DNA from: Gymnogyps californianus
Taxonomy: Eukaryota > Chordata > Aves > Accipitriformes > Cathartidae
Length of the DNA stretch: 64,000 nt
NCBI RefSeq assembly: GCF_018139145.2
Contig: NC_059485.1
Span: 19,529,698-19,593,697, forward strand
Direction: 5' to 3'
Shown here: one piece after another, positions 13,030 to 26,589 of the stretch
Layout of the letters: each line of letters starts with the position of its first letter
Numbering within the stretch: position 1 is the stretch's first letter
Program-made: the position numbers and the translations under genes
Notes under the pieces: model-generated
What the model saw: only the letters and a program-made list of their open reading frames with translations
Database searches by the model: none
What the model was told of the DNA's origin: nothing

Positions 13030-13960
13030 AAGTACCCGCCGGGGCGCCGTGCTGCTGAGGGCCGGGCAGGGCTTGACCTTACGTGGTAACACCGCTGCCC
13101 GAGGCCCCGCTCCCTGCTCCCGCCTCTGAGCCCCATGCTCCCCCTCTTCCCGCGCCCCCCGCCGCCAGTTCCCTGACGTCACGCCTTTCTTGCACCGCCC
13201 TCGTCACGCCTCGATTGCGACGGCAGGGCGGTGCTGCCCAATCAGACGCTGCCTCGGCCGCGTTGCCGGGCGGAGGCCGTACCGGCGCGGGGCGGTGTGG
13301 GCGGGCTGAGGGCGGTGCCGGTAGCCAATTGGGGCGGCCGAGGGCGCCGCGAGGGGGCGGGGCCGGCGGCGGGTGGCGGGATGGCGGCGGCGATGGCGAG
13401 CGCGGCGGAGCGGGCGGTGCTGGTGAGTCGGGCGGAGGGCGCGGCGTTGCCGTGGCAACCGGCGAGCGGCAGCGGCCTGGCCCCGGGCGGTGGCGGCCCG
13501 GGCGGTGGCGGCCCTGCCGGGACCCCAGCAGGCCCGTTCCGGCTGGCCGGGCCCGGGCGGGGAGCCGCAACCCCCGGCTGGCCCCGGGCGAGCGGCGAGG
13601 CCGTTCCCTGCCGCCGGCTCCCCGCGCCTGGGCTGAGGCGCTCTGGGAGGGCCGCCCGGTCACCGCTGCGTGGGGCCGTGGGGCAGCGGCTCCGGCGGCC
13701 GCGGCAGGCCCTCAGGGCGGTGCCTGGGTGCCCGGCCGTGCGGCCGGGACAGGCTGTCGGGCCGGCCGCGGGCTCCGTTGCCGTGCTGCCCTCAGGCCCG
13801 CGGCCACCCAGCAGGCCGTGGTCTCCTCCAGGCTCCCTCTGTAGCGACTGTAATGGTCTCCGCTTCGGTGTTCTCCCCCCGAGCAGTACGAGGGTGGGCT
13901 GCGATTGACGCCGCTCCGTGCGTTGGCCGCGGGTGAGTGCAGGGGCAGGTCAGTGCCGGA
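13030..13960 (+). promoter_or_regulatory. ROGDI: CpG-island promoter of ROGDI
   Basis: A sharply GC- and CpG-rich block surrounds the ROGDI start codon, in contrast to the AT-rich flanks. Visible elements upstream of the ATG at 13381 are a full cAMP-response palindrome TGACGTCA at 13174-13181, CCAAT boxes at 13238-13242 and 13325-13329, and GC boxes at about 13289-13295, 13299-13305 and 13354-13363. There is no TATA box near the start. This is a typical TATA-less housekeeping promoter. The transcription start site is not visible from sequence alone. Confidence 0.85.
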
Positions 13961-16687
13961 GGCAGCCCCGCTTACGGTAAACAACAAAATGTGTTACGTG
14001 ACCTTGATTTTTCATAGTCCAGCGCACTGCTTGATGGAAGACCGGACCTAGCAAATGGTAGGCAGGCATGTCAAAGCAGCCTTGTTGACTTGATAAAGGT
14101 AGGAAAGACATAAACTAGCTGACATGGCAGACATCTCCGGGGATAGGAGCTGCGAGAAGTAGTGAAAACTTCCTGTCTACAGAGGGAATTTTAGAGATGC
14201 ATTCAGGCTAGGCGGAAAGCCTCATGTGAAAACCAGATTTTTCTCGAGTTAATGTGATTTGGAATGATATGACTAGCATTCCTCAAAAATACAGATGTGT
14301 AGTGCACAGACATGGTGAATGAACTTGACTTAGTCTGAAAATAATACCGGGGGGTGGAAGCTCTTCTGCTGTCACTAGGGGGACGAAAGACACCAATGGT
14401 GATTTGAAATAGAAACATCTGCGTGACGACAGTGGGGTGGTGGAGGCACTAAAGGCATCTGCCTTACCTACATGATTTCTGTTCCTTTGGGAACCTGGAG
14501 TAGAGCGAGTGTTACAGAGAATGAAAGAGCAAGGAATTCAATATTCCATTGATCTGGGCAATATGATGCCCAGAAACCCAAAACAGGATGAAATGGTGGA
14601 AGTCAGTGGTCCTGCACCCACACTGGGTTGAAGGATAACAGAGAATCCTACCGAGGTTTGCTGTGTGTACCTGCTTTGGGTGAACATTTGTTGAAACAAA
14701 ACTGTTCTTGTGCTACTCTTTGTTCAGATAACTCTTGCGTAAGGGGATGGCACACCAGTGAGTAGTTATTTTGTGTTCCTCATGGTGAACAGGAACTGTC
14801 TAGTGGAGAAACCACAGGCTTAAATTTCTGAGTTGACCACACTTTTCCAATTTTACTGTGGGCAGCCTGCTCAATTCATTCCCTTCCAGTACTTCCCACA
14901 TGGAAAATTTCTCCTCTCATACAAGGTAGCAAGTGTCAGCCTGCTCTTTGTCCCTTGCTTGCTTCTGTCTCTGCTTCTCTGATGATCTTCTGCATGGGGT
15001 CTGGTGGTTTAACAGGAATGCCTAACTGTGGTTCGAGGATCTGCTTTATACAGGCTTCTCTGTAGCAGACAGCTGATTGAGGCCTGAGGTGGTGTGTCGT
15101 CAGATCTGAACTTGTTTGTTACTGAATTTGCCCAAATGATTGGGAGTCCTCAGCCTTTCTCTCCCCCCACCCACTTCTCAGTTTAGCTTTCTTTATTTTT
15201 AGTCTGCTGTTGCTTGGTAAAATGCCACTGGGGGGGAGGAGGAGCATTTTAGTTTTTATCTTTGTTTCTTACCATCTAATTGGCAACAGATTTGTCCATA
15301 AGTTGAGTCTGGTTTGCCCGTGATGGTAATTGGTAAGGGATCTCCCTGTCTGTATCTCGACCCACGAGCTTTTCATCTTATTTCCTCTGCCTGTCCTGTT
15401 GAGGAGGGGGAGTGGGAGAGGGTGGGTGGGTGGGTGTCTGGCAGGCGGCCAGCCAAGGTCAGCCCACCCAGCAGCTTAAAAAGATGCCCCAGATTTTGAA
15501 GCAGCAGGATCTGTACTTTGCTCTGAAATTCACATCCCGTGCTGCCTGTTCTTTCCTAATTCTGTGATTATTGGTACAGTGATTTGTATGAATGCTGCTT
15601 TGTTAAACAAAGTCAAAACAAGAATGAGGACAATTCATTTGGCTGGGGCAGAGAAGTGGAGAGTAAGGCCTTTCAACAAATCAGGAAGAAATCTTTTTCT
15701 TCTCCTGCTAGCATGTGATTTAAACAGCATGGACATAGCAGTATACTTAGAACTTAAATAATTTTCATATGTGTCTGAAAGATTTATTTCCAGTGTTTGA
15801 CTTCTAATGACTCCACTGCTATCTTTCCGCAACATAGGAAGAAGAATTTAAATGGCTTTTACAAGAAGAGGTCCACGCTGTTTTGAAACAGCTGCAGGAT
15901 ATTTTGAAGGTAAGGTTAATTTGCTTCATCTGTTTTTTTGTGTTGTGGGTTTGTTGCTCTCCCATGTGAGGAATGGTGGTAGATTTTCCCTGGAGGAAAA
16001 AATTCTTGGTAGAGGGTGCACAGAAAGGTCCATCACGCATGTCCAGTGCTGTCCCAAGTGTTTGCTTGCCCTCTGGTCTCGAGGACTCACAGTAAAGCTG
16101 ATTTCCCCTAGATTGCTCTGTTCTTGACCCTCTTTGCTGAGAGAGCTGCTTTGAAAAGGCACATGGAGGCAGCCAGACCTGTCTGCCTGAGATGTGAATA
16201 TTTTCTGGAGTAGAGAATCTGGATCTGCCTGTAGCTCTGTCACATGATGGTGGAAATGAGCATGATAGCCTTTAGCTGACAAGCTACTACTTGTGCAGTA
16301 ATTAGGAGCGTGCACTCTCCTCATTCAAAACCATTGTTCCCTCGATATACCCACTTCTCTGCTGGTACCTGCCCCTTTCAGAGGCGTGAAGCGTTCAGCT
16401 GAACCAGGCCTGCAGCCCCTTTCGCCAGCGTGAGCGTGGGCTGCCGGGTTTGGCTCTTTCCAGGCCAAAGGGGATGGTGTGTACGAGAGTTCACCGCGCT
16501 CCTGCTAGGTCAGTTTTCAACAGGCCCAGCCCCTTAACGCTCTGAGGTTTCGGTGGGGGTTAGTGGGTGATGCAAGAGCAGGGGCAAAAATGTGGAGGTG
16601 AGGGGCGGGTGCCGGCGGAGGTAGGAGTGCCGTAGTGCTGATCCAGGACGTGACTCAGTAGCAGGTGACAATAACCTGCGGTATCTG

Positions 16688-16725
<38 letters not shown>

Positions 16726-19700
16726 TCTGTTTTGAAGAATTTGTTATAGTTTTATGGGTGAAGTGTGATTAAAGCACAGTCACCAGCTGGTATAACCAGT
16801 CAGGAGGGCTGGTTTTCACTCCAGACTTCCCACGTGGGTAAGGGACCGGTGGCGCTTGCGCTGTGCATCCCAAGGCAGCGAGCCCGCTGAGACAGGGGCA
16901 GCGCCACGGCGCCCGAGGACATGCAGGGCCAGGCTGTGCGGAGTGCCGCTCCTCCTGAGGACAGCTTGGTGACCCCTCTGGGCCCTGGCTGCCTTGCCCG
17001 GCTCCGGGGCACGGAGCTGGAGTGTGGGATTTCTGACACCTTTTGCCATGAGCTGCACGCACTGAGCCTTCTCCTGGGCTGCGCCTGTCCTGCAGGAGGA
17101 TGAGGGAAAAGCTGTGTGCTCTGCTAGGTGGGTTGCGGGAGGTTTGCAAAGGTGACGGTTCCATGTTCAGGCAATGGCTGGCGTCTGCATTTCTGCTCTT
17201 GCCTTGTCTTTGTTCCCGGCTTGTGGTGGGCTGGGCCCAGGTGGATGCTCCAGCACTCACTATGTCTTCTCTTGGGCAGGAGGCCTCTCACCGGTTCGCC
17301 CTGCCCGCCAGTGGCGCGGGAGGAGCCGTCAAGCAGGAGAACTTTGTGCTGAGCACATCGGGGTAAGTGGTGGTGGCGGTCAGTGGGTCGCTGCTGCTCT
17401 GCCAGGCCGCTCCGGTGGGGGCTGCCGCCCCCGCTCCCGGCGGTGCCTCTCTTTGTGCCGGGGGCTTCCCTCGGTAGCAAAGGGCGCTGCTCCTCGAGCG
17501 TCTGCGGCAAAGGTCTCTACAGCACGCCCAGAGTAAAGGGGTTTTCTTTAATACCAGATTTCGCCTTAAGGAAAACAAACGAACAAACTCTCGTGGCAGG
17601 AACCTGTAGCCGTGTTCCAGGGGCTGCCTTCGCCAGGCTTGTGCCGTTTCCTGCTGACACCCATAATACAGTCTGATTATTATCACGCCAACACTGGTGT
17701 GTTACATCGGTGTGCTGCTGTCGGCAGTTTCGCCAAGGGGCATTTTTCTGATTCTGGGTGCAGGGAGTTGCAGTTACAAGACCTGAATTCTGCTCTTGGC
17801 TCCGTTTCTGACTCCGACTGTGGACAAATCTTAACCTTTGACCTAATCTCCCTAAAATAGCAATAAAAAATCTACTTCCCACAGAGCAAGGTGCACAGAA
17901 GGTGCTGTAGAAGTTCAGTTCTTCTGAAATAGCTGTCCATTTTTTAATCTTCGGCATAGGCCTTGGTCTGAATAGCTGCGCTCTGGCAGAGGTCGCAAGC
18001 TTGTTGCAAAGTGGTAGACCTTAGACCTTAGAAACAGCATGGTGAGCATTCTATAAGTGGTGCAATGATTCTGTATTGGGTTTGAAGGTTGCGCTCTTCA
18101 GATCTTAAAGTATTAAAGTTGATTCTAGTTTTCATTCGTTGTTGTTCCAAGGTGGATCTTAAAAAGCATTGATCTAAAGAGTCTCTGTCTAGTGTATTAA
18201 AATGTAAGGTATGGCTAAACTGAGTTCTTGAAGGCCCAGGTGCTTCAGTCTTCCCCCAGTGTTGATGTGAGCCATCTTGCAGGACCTTTTAAAGGGTCTG
18301 GGGTGTGGGTTTTTTTGTTTATTTAGGATTTTTTTCTTGTTGGGGCGGGGGGGGCAGTTTGTAGCTTTCAACTCCCATATGAACCACCTAGCACTCCAAT
18401 GTCAGTAATTCACCTAATATTTTGCGTTTGTGCCTGCTAGAGCTGTTTGTAACAGCAACCAAATTATTGATGGGTAATACATGAAATACGCATGGGATCA
18501 GAAATGAACATAATGTTTTAGGCAGGGCAGTTAGGGTGAGGTGGCTCATAAAGAATATGACAGCAGCTGGGCGCAGGCCAGGAGCTGGGGACTTCAAAGT
18601 GTGTGTAGAGTTCATCTGCATCCCCCAGCTGACCCCTGGAAGGAGGGGAACTCAGCCAGCTACATGGGACAGGGAGGGGCGGTGTCGGGTTGGCAGTTTT
18701 TGTAGACGTCTCTTGCGTCCTGTGACTTGTGTTGCCCAGATCTTTCTTCTCATTCCAGTACAGACCAGGTGAAAGGTGTGTTGACGCTGCAGGGAGATGC
18801 CCTGTGTCAAGCTGTGAGTACTTGCCGTGCTTCTTGCTTTGTACTGCCATCAAGGGGTGGGAGTCATCCTTATTACACTTTGATGACCTCAAGGGAGAGG
18901 TCATCCTTATTATGCTTTACCAGTGATCAATAAGTGTTCTTTGTTAGTCTTCCCTAATAGCCCTTAAATCCTTAATGCTTCAGCAACTGTTGAAATTTGT
19001 CGAGATCCAGCATCTAAACCTTGCCCCCCGCCCCCCGTGGTGAGTGGTGGTCGACTTTCATGGAGATTCCTTGCCTTTGACGCCTTTGTTGTGTAATATC
19101 AAATTTCCTTGGGGGCCTTCTGAGATGAGGTTGTGTGTCCTGCCTGGATCCCGATTCACTCAATGCCTTTCAATTTGTATTAACATCTTGCTGTAGGAGG
19201 ACTGAAGTTCTGGCTGTGTCAGGACTGCTGAAAGCGGCTTACCAAGATGGTCTGGGAGACAGAATGGAGTGGGACTGGCAGTCTCCATGTTTTGCATATG
19301 GGGCTTGCTTGCTCTCACACGTTTGTTTCTTTCTTCAAGGACGTTAATCTGAAAACGCCCAGAAATAATCAGCTCCTGCACTTTGCATTTCGGGAAGACA
19401 AGCAGTGGAAATTGCAGCAGGTACTGTTAACTTTAGATGCCTACCCCTCTGTAGCGTCTGTGCCCTCCAAGCAGTAGCTGTAGCCCCTCGCTTTCCGAGA
19501 GAGAAGGTTATTTCCATCCTACATTAGCTCCAGTGGTAAAAGCTAAGGGAGGAAACAGATGCAATTAAATTCAGTTATGGTGCTAGGAGAGAGAGGTGGG
19601 TTCTGCGTGTTCCTGAAACACCGGCGAGCTGAAGGCTGGCTGCATAGCAGTCATAATCCTTTAAAAGGAGTGCCTAGGGTGCCTGTGCAGTACTGGCCTT

Positions 19701-22700
19701 GTGTCTGCTTGTAAAAACCCAGGCTAGTAGGGCAAAGAGCAACTTCAGAGGCTTTGAGTAGCTTGCTCTCATTCTCTTACGGAAGCATTTCTTTATGCTG
19801 AGAACAAATCTCACTGCATTGTGCTCTTGTAGCATAGCTGAGTTCCCTCAGTTAAGGAGTTAAAGGGATGTGGCTATCCAGAACATGGAATCTCTTTCTG
19901 ACCGTTTTGCTGGGAGATACCTGATCTATTGCCTGATCTTGAAGACATAATTTCCCACAGTTACTTTGTCATAGCTGAGTAGGTTGGAGAAAGATGTATT
20001 CCATGTGCTTCACTATGCCATGGCTCAGATTTTTCTAGGTGATCAGTGCATTTGGTATTGAGTGCGGTTTCCAACGACTGCTTTGGCAGCGGAGTGAAAG
20101 CTCTATCTGATAACTTTGTAGAAATCTAGAAAATTGTGTACTCGAGATGTTAATGCCAAACTCGACTGAGTTTATTTATGTCTCGCAACAAGGCAAGGAA
20201 TTTTGTGGCTGTTTTGTACTGCAGTCTGGTTGATAGGCTTCTACCAGCTTTTATGGAAACCACCTTCCTTTATTTACTTGCAGGAGTTTTGTGTTCTAAT
20301 GTTGTTCAGATGTGGAATGTGAGTACCTAAAGGACTCTGTGCAGAAGCATTTACAGTGGTTATGTGGAGATCTTTGTCCTGTCTGAATTAAAAATGAGCA
20401 TCTTGAAGTATTGTGAATTTCTTCCCTTAGTGAGTGGTGCCAGTTGGAGTTTTGTTTCTCTATGCAAAGTCAAGTCATCGGTAAGAAATGGTAGTATAGG
20501 CACATTTTTGAGGAACACAAGTGCAGGCACACAAGTTTTGAGGAACTTGAGTAAAAAGCAGAGCAAAATCAAGGGGGAATAGGAATGAAGCAAGTCCTTG
20601 TAATAGCAGGATTGGCATTGCTGGGTTGGGTAACACTGCCAGGGTAACTTAGCTTGCTCGAAAGCATCTGGGAGATATAAAGGCTGGAGGTGGTGATGTT
20701 TGGAAATGCCATAGCCCAAGTACCTGCGGAGTCTCTCTGCAGTCCGACAGTGGACTTTATCGTCTCTTTTCTCTCTGTAGCCTCCGGTGCCTTGTGCTTT
20801 CTAAGAGCAGGGTTATTTGTGATGCCTGAGCTCCGGATGAGGAGGAACCTGTGCCCAGATCTATGCCAGGGAGGCCTCTACAGTCAATCCCAGGCTGGGA
20901 TTTGGGGTTGCTGGGGAGCAGTGTAGATGTATCAAACTACAAATATCCCAAGCTGTGTTATCCATCTCCCAGCAGCCACCTCTCATATAGGCTTCCCTGC
21001 TTACCTTTTCCATTTATTGCACCTTCTGATTTACCCCTTTGCTTTTTTCCAATTTTCCTGCTGCTGCCTGGAACCGAACACAAGTCACTTTCTCCCAGGG
21101 CCATTTTCTTCTTCCTCTGGTTTGTCCTTGCTCCCATGAAAGCACTGGAATACACCTATCAACCTTGCTTTGATAATTGTCTCCTGGCTGCAAGCAGTCT
21201 TGCTTGAGAGGGACTTGAGCTAGCTGTGTCCTGAGTCTGGTCAAGTCCACACAAGTGGCACAATAGCAGCTTCTTGGTGCTGGAGACAACTCTCAACCCC
21301 AACAATTATAGTTTAGAAGTACTCTGGAATACTGCCAGAGACACACTATTAGAAATCAATGTTTGCTGCTCATTGCTGCTATTGATGTAATTTACGTCAT
21401 TGGTTTTAGCTCTAATAGTTCCTAAGGAAGAAATCATGGTTCCTAAGGAAGAAATCATTATTCATGTTGCTAAACCTGACTGCCGTATACCATCAACAGT
21501 GAGAATTCCTACCTGAACAGCCATGATCAGAGTCCTCCCGGGATGAGAGTGCCTGATGTCACTGTTCCTTCAGGGCAGCAGCAATATTTTTATTGACAGC
21601 CCAGGTTGTAGCTATCAGACTGTTCTCCATCTCCAGTCCTTGAGTGAAGAACCCAGTAATGCATCTGGGCAGCAGTGGTAGATTTGTGTTAGCGAGCGTC
21701 TGGTATTCAGAGAGAAATGGCCTTAATATTTGAGAAGTCACCATTTTCTTAGGGCCACCGAGATAATCAGGGAAACTTCTGCCTCCTAGTGTGTATTACA
21801 GAGAGTGTTTCTTTAATAGGGCTGCATTTGTACCTTTGCAGATCCAAGATGCTAGAAACCATGTTAACCAAGCCATTTACCTGCTTATGAACAGAGATGT
21901 ACACTACCAGTTCAAAACAGGCTCGGAGGTTCTCAAGGTGAGGAGAAAGCCCTCTCTACTTGGGTAGGAACGTGCATTTTTCTTCCCTCCATTTGTTGTT
22001 TTAAACACAGTTAATGCACATTACTGTCTTGAGTTTCTTACAGGAAATGGATTCCCCAGTTGTACCCATATGTACCTGTGTCAAGGAGTATCCATGTGAC
22101 CTCATATTTTATATGAATCTATACCAGTTTAGCATCAGTAACAGGGTTGTACATCATAGTGAATGGTAATCTGAGCAGTCGGTGCCCTGTTGCACAGCAG
22201 TGATATTCTGGGAGCATCTCCCTTGATCTTTTTTGGATGATGTGGTTACACAGCTCATGCTCTTCCCTGTCAGTCAGTGCTTTTGGCGAGAGAAGAAATG
22301 AGGCAGTCATCAGCAAACAAAAGATTACAGTTAGTACTCGTGATTTACTGACAATTTAAAAGTGACTTCTCACTTGCTAGTAGTAGCTGATGTGGTCTGA
22401 TACAGACCAGCTGCTGTGTGACAATAAAGCCCAGCCCTCTGCCTGGAAATGCTCTCTGAAGCTACTAGAGTTTTGACTTACTCATTAGAATCCATCACAA
22501 TACCAAACATGAGAAAGCTAAACCTTTTTAGTCTCCACGTGGGCAAGGGCTGCTAATAGGAAGAAGCTAGGTAATAAAACTATTTCCCTTTTACTTTCGG
22601 GTGGAAGTAGGGAGGAGAACTTAGTCATAATATAAAATGCCTTCATCTTAGCAGTCATGAGCTCTATAACAGACATATGTTGCTTCCCACTTTTTTTCTG

Positions 22701-25700
22701 GAAAAAGAAGTCTGCCTGAATAGAGCCTTTGAACTGTGGTTTCTGGCAGGATTGGACCCACAGTGAGCTGCTTCTTTCCTCTAGTGCCCTAGCTCATAGA
22801 TGGTTATGAATGTGGGGGGCCATTCAGCAGTTGTTGTACCCGTGATGTGGGAATGGGGAGAACTAGAACACAGCTTGTTGTTTTTCCTTAATGCCTGCTC
22901 TTCAGAAGAGCTGATGATGAGTTTGTCGATGCTTCTGTGGCATCAGTAATTGATCTCATGTTCTCTTCTTATTCTTCTAATGAATAGCTGTTCTCTCTTC
23001 AGTCCCTGGTATTAAACACTCCTGGCCTGTCTCACAAGTGTCTATGATGGTGGTAACAGTTAAACTGCATTTATGTGGGAGCCACCCTTTCCCAATAAGT
23101 CCCTGAATTTCTGGAAGAGCGAGGGGATGGTGGTGGTGGTGGTGATTGTTGTAACACTTGCAAAAGGCTGTAGGATTCTGCAGCACGCTATCCAGAGCTG
23201 TCCAGGGATCGCCACTCAGCAGTGTACTGTACGTTATCTTGTAGCTTATGGATGCCGTGATGTTACAGCTCTCAAGAGCCCGAAATCGGCTTACCACTCC
23301 AGCCACTCTCACTCTACCAGAGATTGCCTCCAGTGGTCTCACAGTAAGTATGTGGTGGTCTAGGTCTCCATGCAGTCTGGCAGCATGCAGCAGTTAGGAT
23401 ATTGTGCTGCATCCTAGTGGAAGTGGATTTCTGAAGTGTCTCCTGAGGCAGAAAGAGAGAGCTGAAGTAGGTGCAAACCCTGAGCATTTTTGGCTGCTCT
23501 GTATCGTCCTGTGGGAAAGCAGATGACTTGGGCAGGAGGACTCTGGTTCTCAGAGAGTAAGTTCTGTTCTCTGCCCAGGAATCTTGTCCAGGGATGATTT
23601 GCCCTTGTGAACACTGCTCCATCCTCTTTTGTCACCATTGTGCACACACCATTTGATCAAGTGTGGCAAGAGGAACAACCATTGCCTGCAAGCTGCTCAG
23701 TCTTTGTTTCTTTTCTGATGTCCCTCTCACTGTGGGGTAACTGTAGTATGGCTTAGAAAAAGGTAGTGATTTCCCAGCGTTAGCAATAATGGTCCTTTCA
23801 CTGACAAAGAAACTATGTATTTTCTCACCAGAAAATGTTCACCCCTGCTCTGCCTCCAGACATCCTTGTGAATTTCTATATTAACCTGAATAAGCTGTGC
23901 CTGACTGTCTACCAGCTCCATGTGCTGCAGCCCAGCACAACCAAGGTGATGCCTACTATCTCTTGAGCGGTGTTTATTTACCTCTCCCTACGTCCCACTG
24001 TGAGGAGAAGGTCACACTGCTACATTGTGCAATGTTATATGCATGAGATAATGCAGAAATGACTGGAACTGGTGTATAGTGTCTGTATTTAGATCTGCTG
24101 CAGACAGAACACTGGCTCTAAATCTAGTTTAGGGCATGGCCACTTAGCCCAGAAGAAAATACCAGTGCCCTGGAGAAAGCCAGTAACTATTTTTTGCCAA
24201 GTAATGCTTTATCTTACAATATAGTTTGATAATTTTGTGTAATTTTGGAAGGGCATAATTGTATTAATCCAGTTTAGCGAAGTAGCATCTTGGGTTTTCT
24301 GAAAGGAGTTCTGATGGATGCTTTTCTGCTTCACCTGTTGCATTTGGGTCAGCTTGATGTCCTGTAAAAACAGAATTAAACTCTTAAGCTTTATGAAATG
24401 CAGTCCTTCCATGAGGATATTTTTTCTAAAATCTATCTTTTGTTTTTCTTCTGGATCTTCTCAGCTTATTTTTGCGCTGCTAAAATTTGGAGCTAAGTTG
24501 GACTCAGCCACTGTGTAGAGTTTTTTTCATGAAGGAGCAGGAACAGATCAAATGACATGGATTCCATACGAATGGAGTATTCAGGCAGATACAGTATAGG
24601 CATTTCTTGATGTCAGGCTACTGAAAGTGCAAACCTTAAACGTCCTCCTTCGAAGTAGTTTGTTTACTGTGTCAAAATCCTAATGACCTTTTCCTTCTCC
24701 TCTAGAACTTCAAGCCTGCTGGAGGGTCCATTTTACACAACCCTGGAGCCATGTTGTAAGTACAGTCACTACAAGGGCTGTGTAACAGGTGTAGGAGTAT
24801 GCTGAGGAGGAGATCTAAATGGCTGTACACAGTTTTGATTGTAGCATCTGTTAAGTGGAGAAACTGGACTGAGTCACTTCTGTGGCAGTGCCTGTGAATG
24901 CCCATAATAGTGTTTCTTTAATGTCTTGGTGATAAAGGCCCAAAGATGTGACTTTTCAGGATACAGCCCACCCATACAGTGCATGAGTTTGTCTAGAGAT
25001 GAGAGTTGTCAACCAAAACGAACATTAAGTTATTGGCATTGCCATCTGCATTTCCTGCCTTTGTGCCTCTCTGGAAGGTGGTAAAGTTTCTACTTTAACC
25101 CTATTAGATTTAGCTTAACTCTGAATCTGATCAGAGGTAGACTGAGGTTTTGCATTCTATAACTTTACTAGGTGCTGTTTTAAATGTAGTAGGTATCATA
25201 GTGATCTCTTCTGTGAGAATGGAGGACAGTTGAGTTTTGTGTTCTGTGCTGTTGTGTGTGAAGCTGTGCTCTTCTTTCCCCCATTCCAGTGAGTTTGGCA
25301 ACCAGCGGTATGAAGTCAGCCATGTCCATAAAGTGGAGTGTGTTGTACCGTGGTTAAATGATGCCCTTGTGTTCTTCACAGTTTCACTGCAGCTTTGCCA
25401 GCAACTGAAGGACAAGGTAATGGCCTTAGAGAAGGGGCTTTGTTTTTAACTCTGGATTTTGAGAGGACCTCAGATCTCCTAAAAATCTGTTGTGATGTTA
25501 TTCTGTACAACTGACATATAAACCGAAAACAAGCGATGAGTCAATGCTTTGGAGCCAGGGAGCTGGCTGGCACCGCCTAGCAGACAGCCGTCTGGGATAA
25601 GTGTAGTAGTGTGGCAGATGTCTTTGCTGAACTAGTGACCTGATGGAGAGGAGCAGGTAGACACTCTTGTGTTCTCAGTCATGAGCTGGATGTGAGGAAA

Positions 25701-26589
25701 TGCCAGGCTGCTGGAGAGGAGGTATGGAGACCTCAGCAAACTAGATTCCAGTAGACCAGTGTCCAGTTCCAGCTCTGCAGCTGACCTGGCTGCCACCTTG
25801 AGCAAGTAATTTTGTGCTCCAAGGCTCTTGTCGTGGTTTAACCCCAGCCAGCAAGTCAGCACCACGCAGCCGCTTCCCCCTCTCCCTTCCCAGTGGGATG
25901 GGGAGGAGGAAAGGAAAAAAAGTAAAACTCGTGGGTTGAGATAAGAACAGTTTAATAACTAAAGTAAAAATAAAAATACACTACTGACTAAGAATAATAA
26001 TAATTGTAATGAAAAAGAATACAACAAAAAACAAAAGACAAGTGGTGCACAATGCAATTGCTCACCACCCGCTGACCAATGTCAGAGCCTCGATCTGCGC
26101 CGCCCGGCCAACTCCCCCCAGTTTATATACTGGGCATGACGTTCCATGGTATGGAATACCCCTTTGGCTAGTTCAGGTCAGCTGCCCCGGCTCTGCTCCC
26201 TCCCAGCTTCTTGCACACCTGCTTGCTGGCAGAGCACGGGAAACTGAAAAGTCCTTGGCTTAAGATAAGCGCTACTTAGCAACAACTAAAACATCAGAGT
26301 GTTATCAACAGTATTCTCACACTAAATCCAAAACACAGCACTGTACCAGCTACTAAGAAGAGTTAACTCTGTCCCAGCCGAAACCAGGACACCTCTTCAG
26401 TGACAATAGCCGCAAACCTGCCCTTGTGTAGGGCAGTGCTGGAGTGTGTAATGCTGTAAAGCTCAATCTTCATGCACACGTTATGTGCTCTTTCTTCTGT
26501 AGCCCAAGGGATACAGGAACTTACCTGCTTTTCTTCTTGCTTTCCAGATCTCTGTTTTCTCCAGTTACTGGAACTACAGGCCATACTAA
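13381..26589 (+). CDS. ROGDI: ROGDI atypical leucine zipper protein, complete CDS
   Basis: ROGDI is a subunit of the rabconnectin-3 complex (with DMXL1/2 and WDR7), which promotes V-ATPase assembly on acidic organelles and synaptic vesicles. Loss of human ROGDI causes Kohlschutter-Tonz syndrome. Eleven coding exons, all with AG/GT borders and compatible phases, are 13381-13422, 15838-15909, 17280-17362, 18759-18813, 19340-19420, 21842-21937, 23245-23343, 23832-23945, 24706-24755, 25290-25416 and 26548-26589 (stop TAA at 26587). The total is 861 nt, giving 286 residues against 287 in human. The ATG at 13381 gives [14 protein letters not shown], matching the family N-terminus; a second in-frame ATG follows four codons later. 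Recognisable stretches are [19 protein letters not shown] (helical, leucine-rich), [55 protein letters not shown] and the C-terminal [11 protein letters not shown]. The gene lies between GLYR1 and SMIM22 as in mammals. Intron 10 contains a solo LTR. No damage to the reading frame is seen. Confidence 0.98.
16693..16722. repeat. (TA)n microsatellite in ROGDI intron 2
   Basis: About fifteen uninterrupted TA units, flanked on both sides by the same 11-mer GTATCTGTTTT (16681-16691 and 16723-16733). Confidence 0.9.
18846..18922. repeat. Diverged ~37 bp tandem duplication, ROGDI intron 4
   Basis: Two copies of a unit containing TCATCCTTATTA, at about 18864 and 18900, each preceded by an AAGG-rich segment. 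They are imperfect, with differences near the middle. Confidence 0.6.
21419..21460. repeat. 21 bp tandem duplication, ROGDI intron 5
   Basis: The segment TTCCTAAGGAAGAAATCAT occurs twice with a 21 bp period. It is an intronic tandem duplication with no evident function. Confidence 0.85.
23128..23143. repeat. (TGG)n microsatellite, ROGDI intron 6
   Basis: Five TGG units about 100 bp before the exon that starts at 23245. Confidence 0.7.
25829..26391 (-). mobile_element. Solo LTR of an avian endogenous retrovirus, copy A (ROGDI intron 10)
   Basis: A 563 bp element with TGTC/GACA inverted termini. Read on the minus strand it begins TGTCCTGGTTTCGGCTGGG. It then has a TATA box (revcomp of GTTTATATAC at 26121-26130) and an ATTAAA-type polyadenylation signal, and ends AACCACGACA. 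The layout is U3-R-U5. No internal retroviral genes flank it, so it is a solo LTR. The flanking pentamers are GCTCT (25824-25828) and CCTCT (26392-26396), a target-site duplication with one mismatch. It is antisense to ROGDI and lies wholly inside the intron before the last exon. Copies B and C are closely similar over their length and copy D is more diverged. Confidence 0.88.

Noticed and set aside
13079..13908. Long open frames on both strands over the ROGDI CpG island (up to 253 codons)
   Set aside because: Created by the extreme GC content. The true coding piece is the 42 nt first exon of ROGDI, fixed by its splice donor and homology.
26009..26263. Short plus-strand frame with a [24 protein letters not shown] peptide, repeated at 27777 and 50176
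   Set aside because: The same peptide recurs because it lies on the antisense strand of the repeated LTR; it is not a gene.
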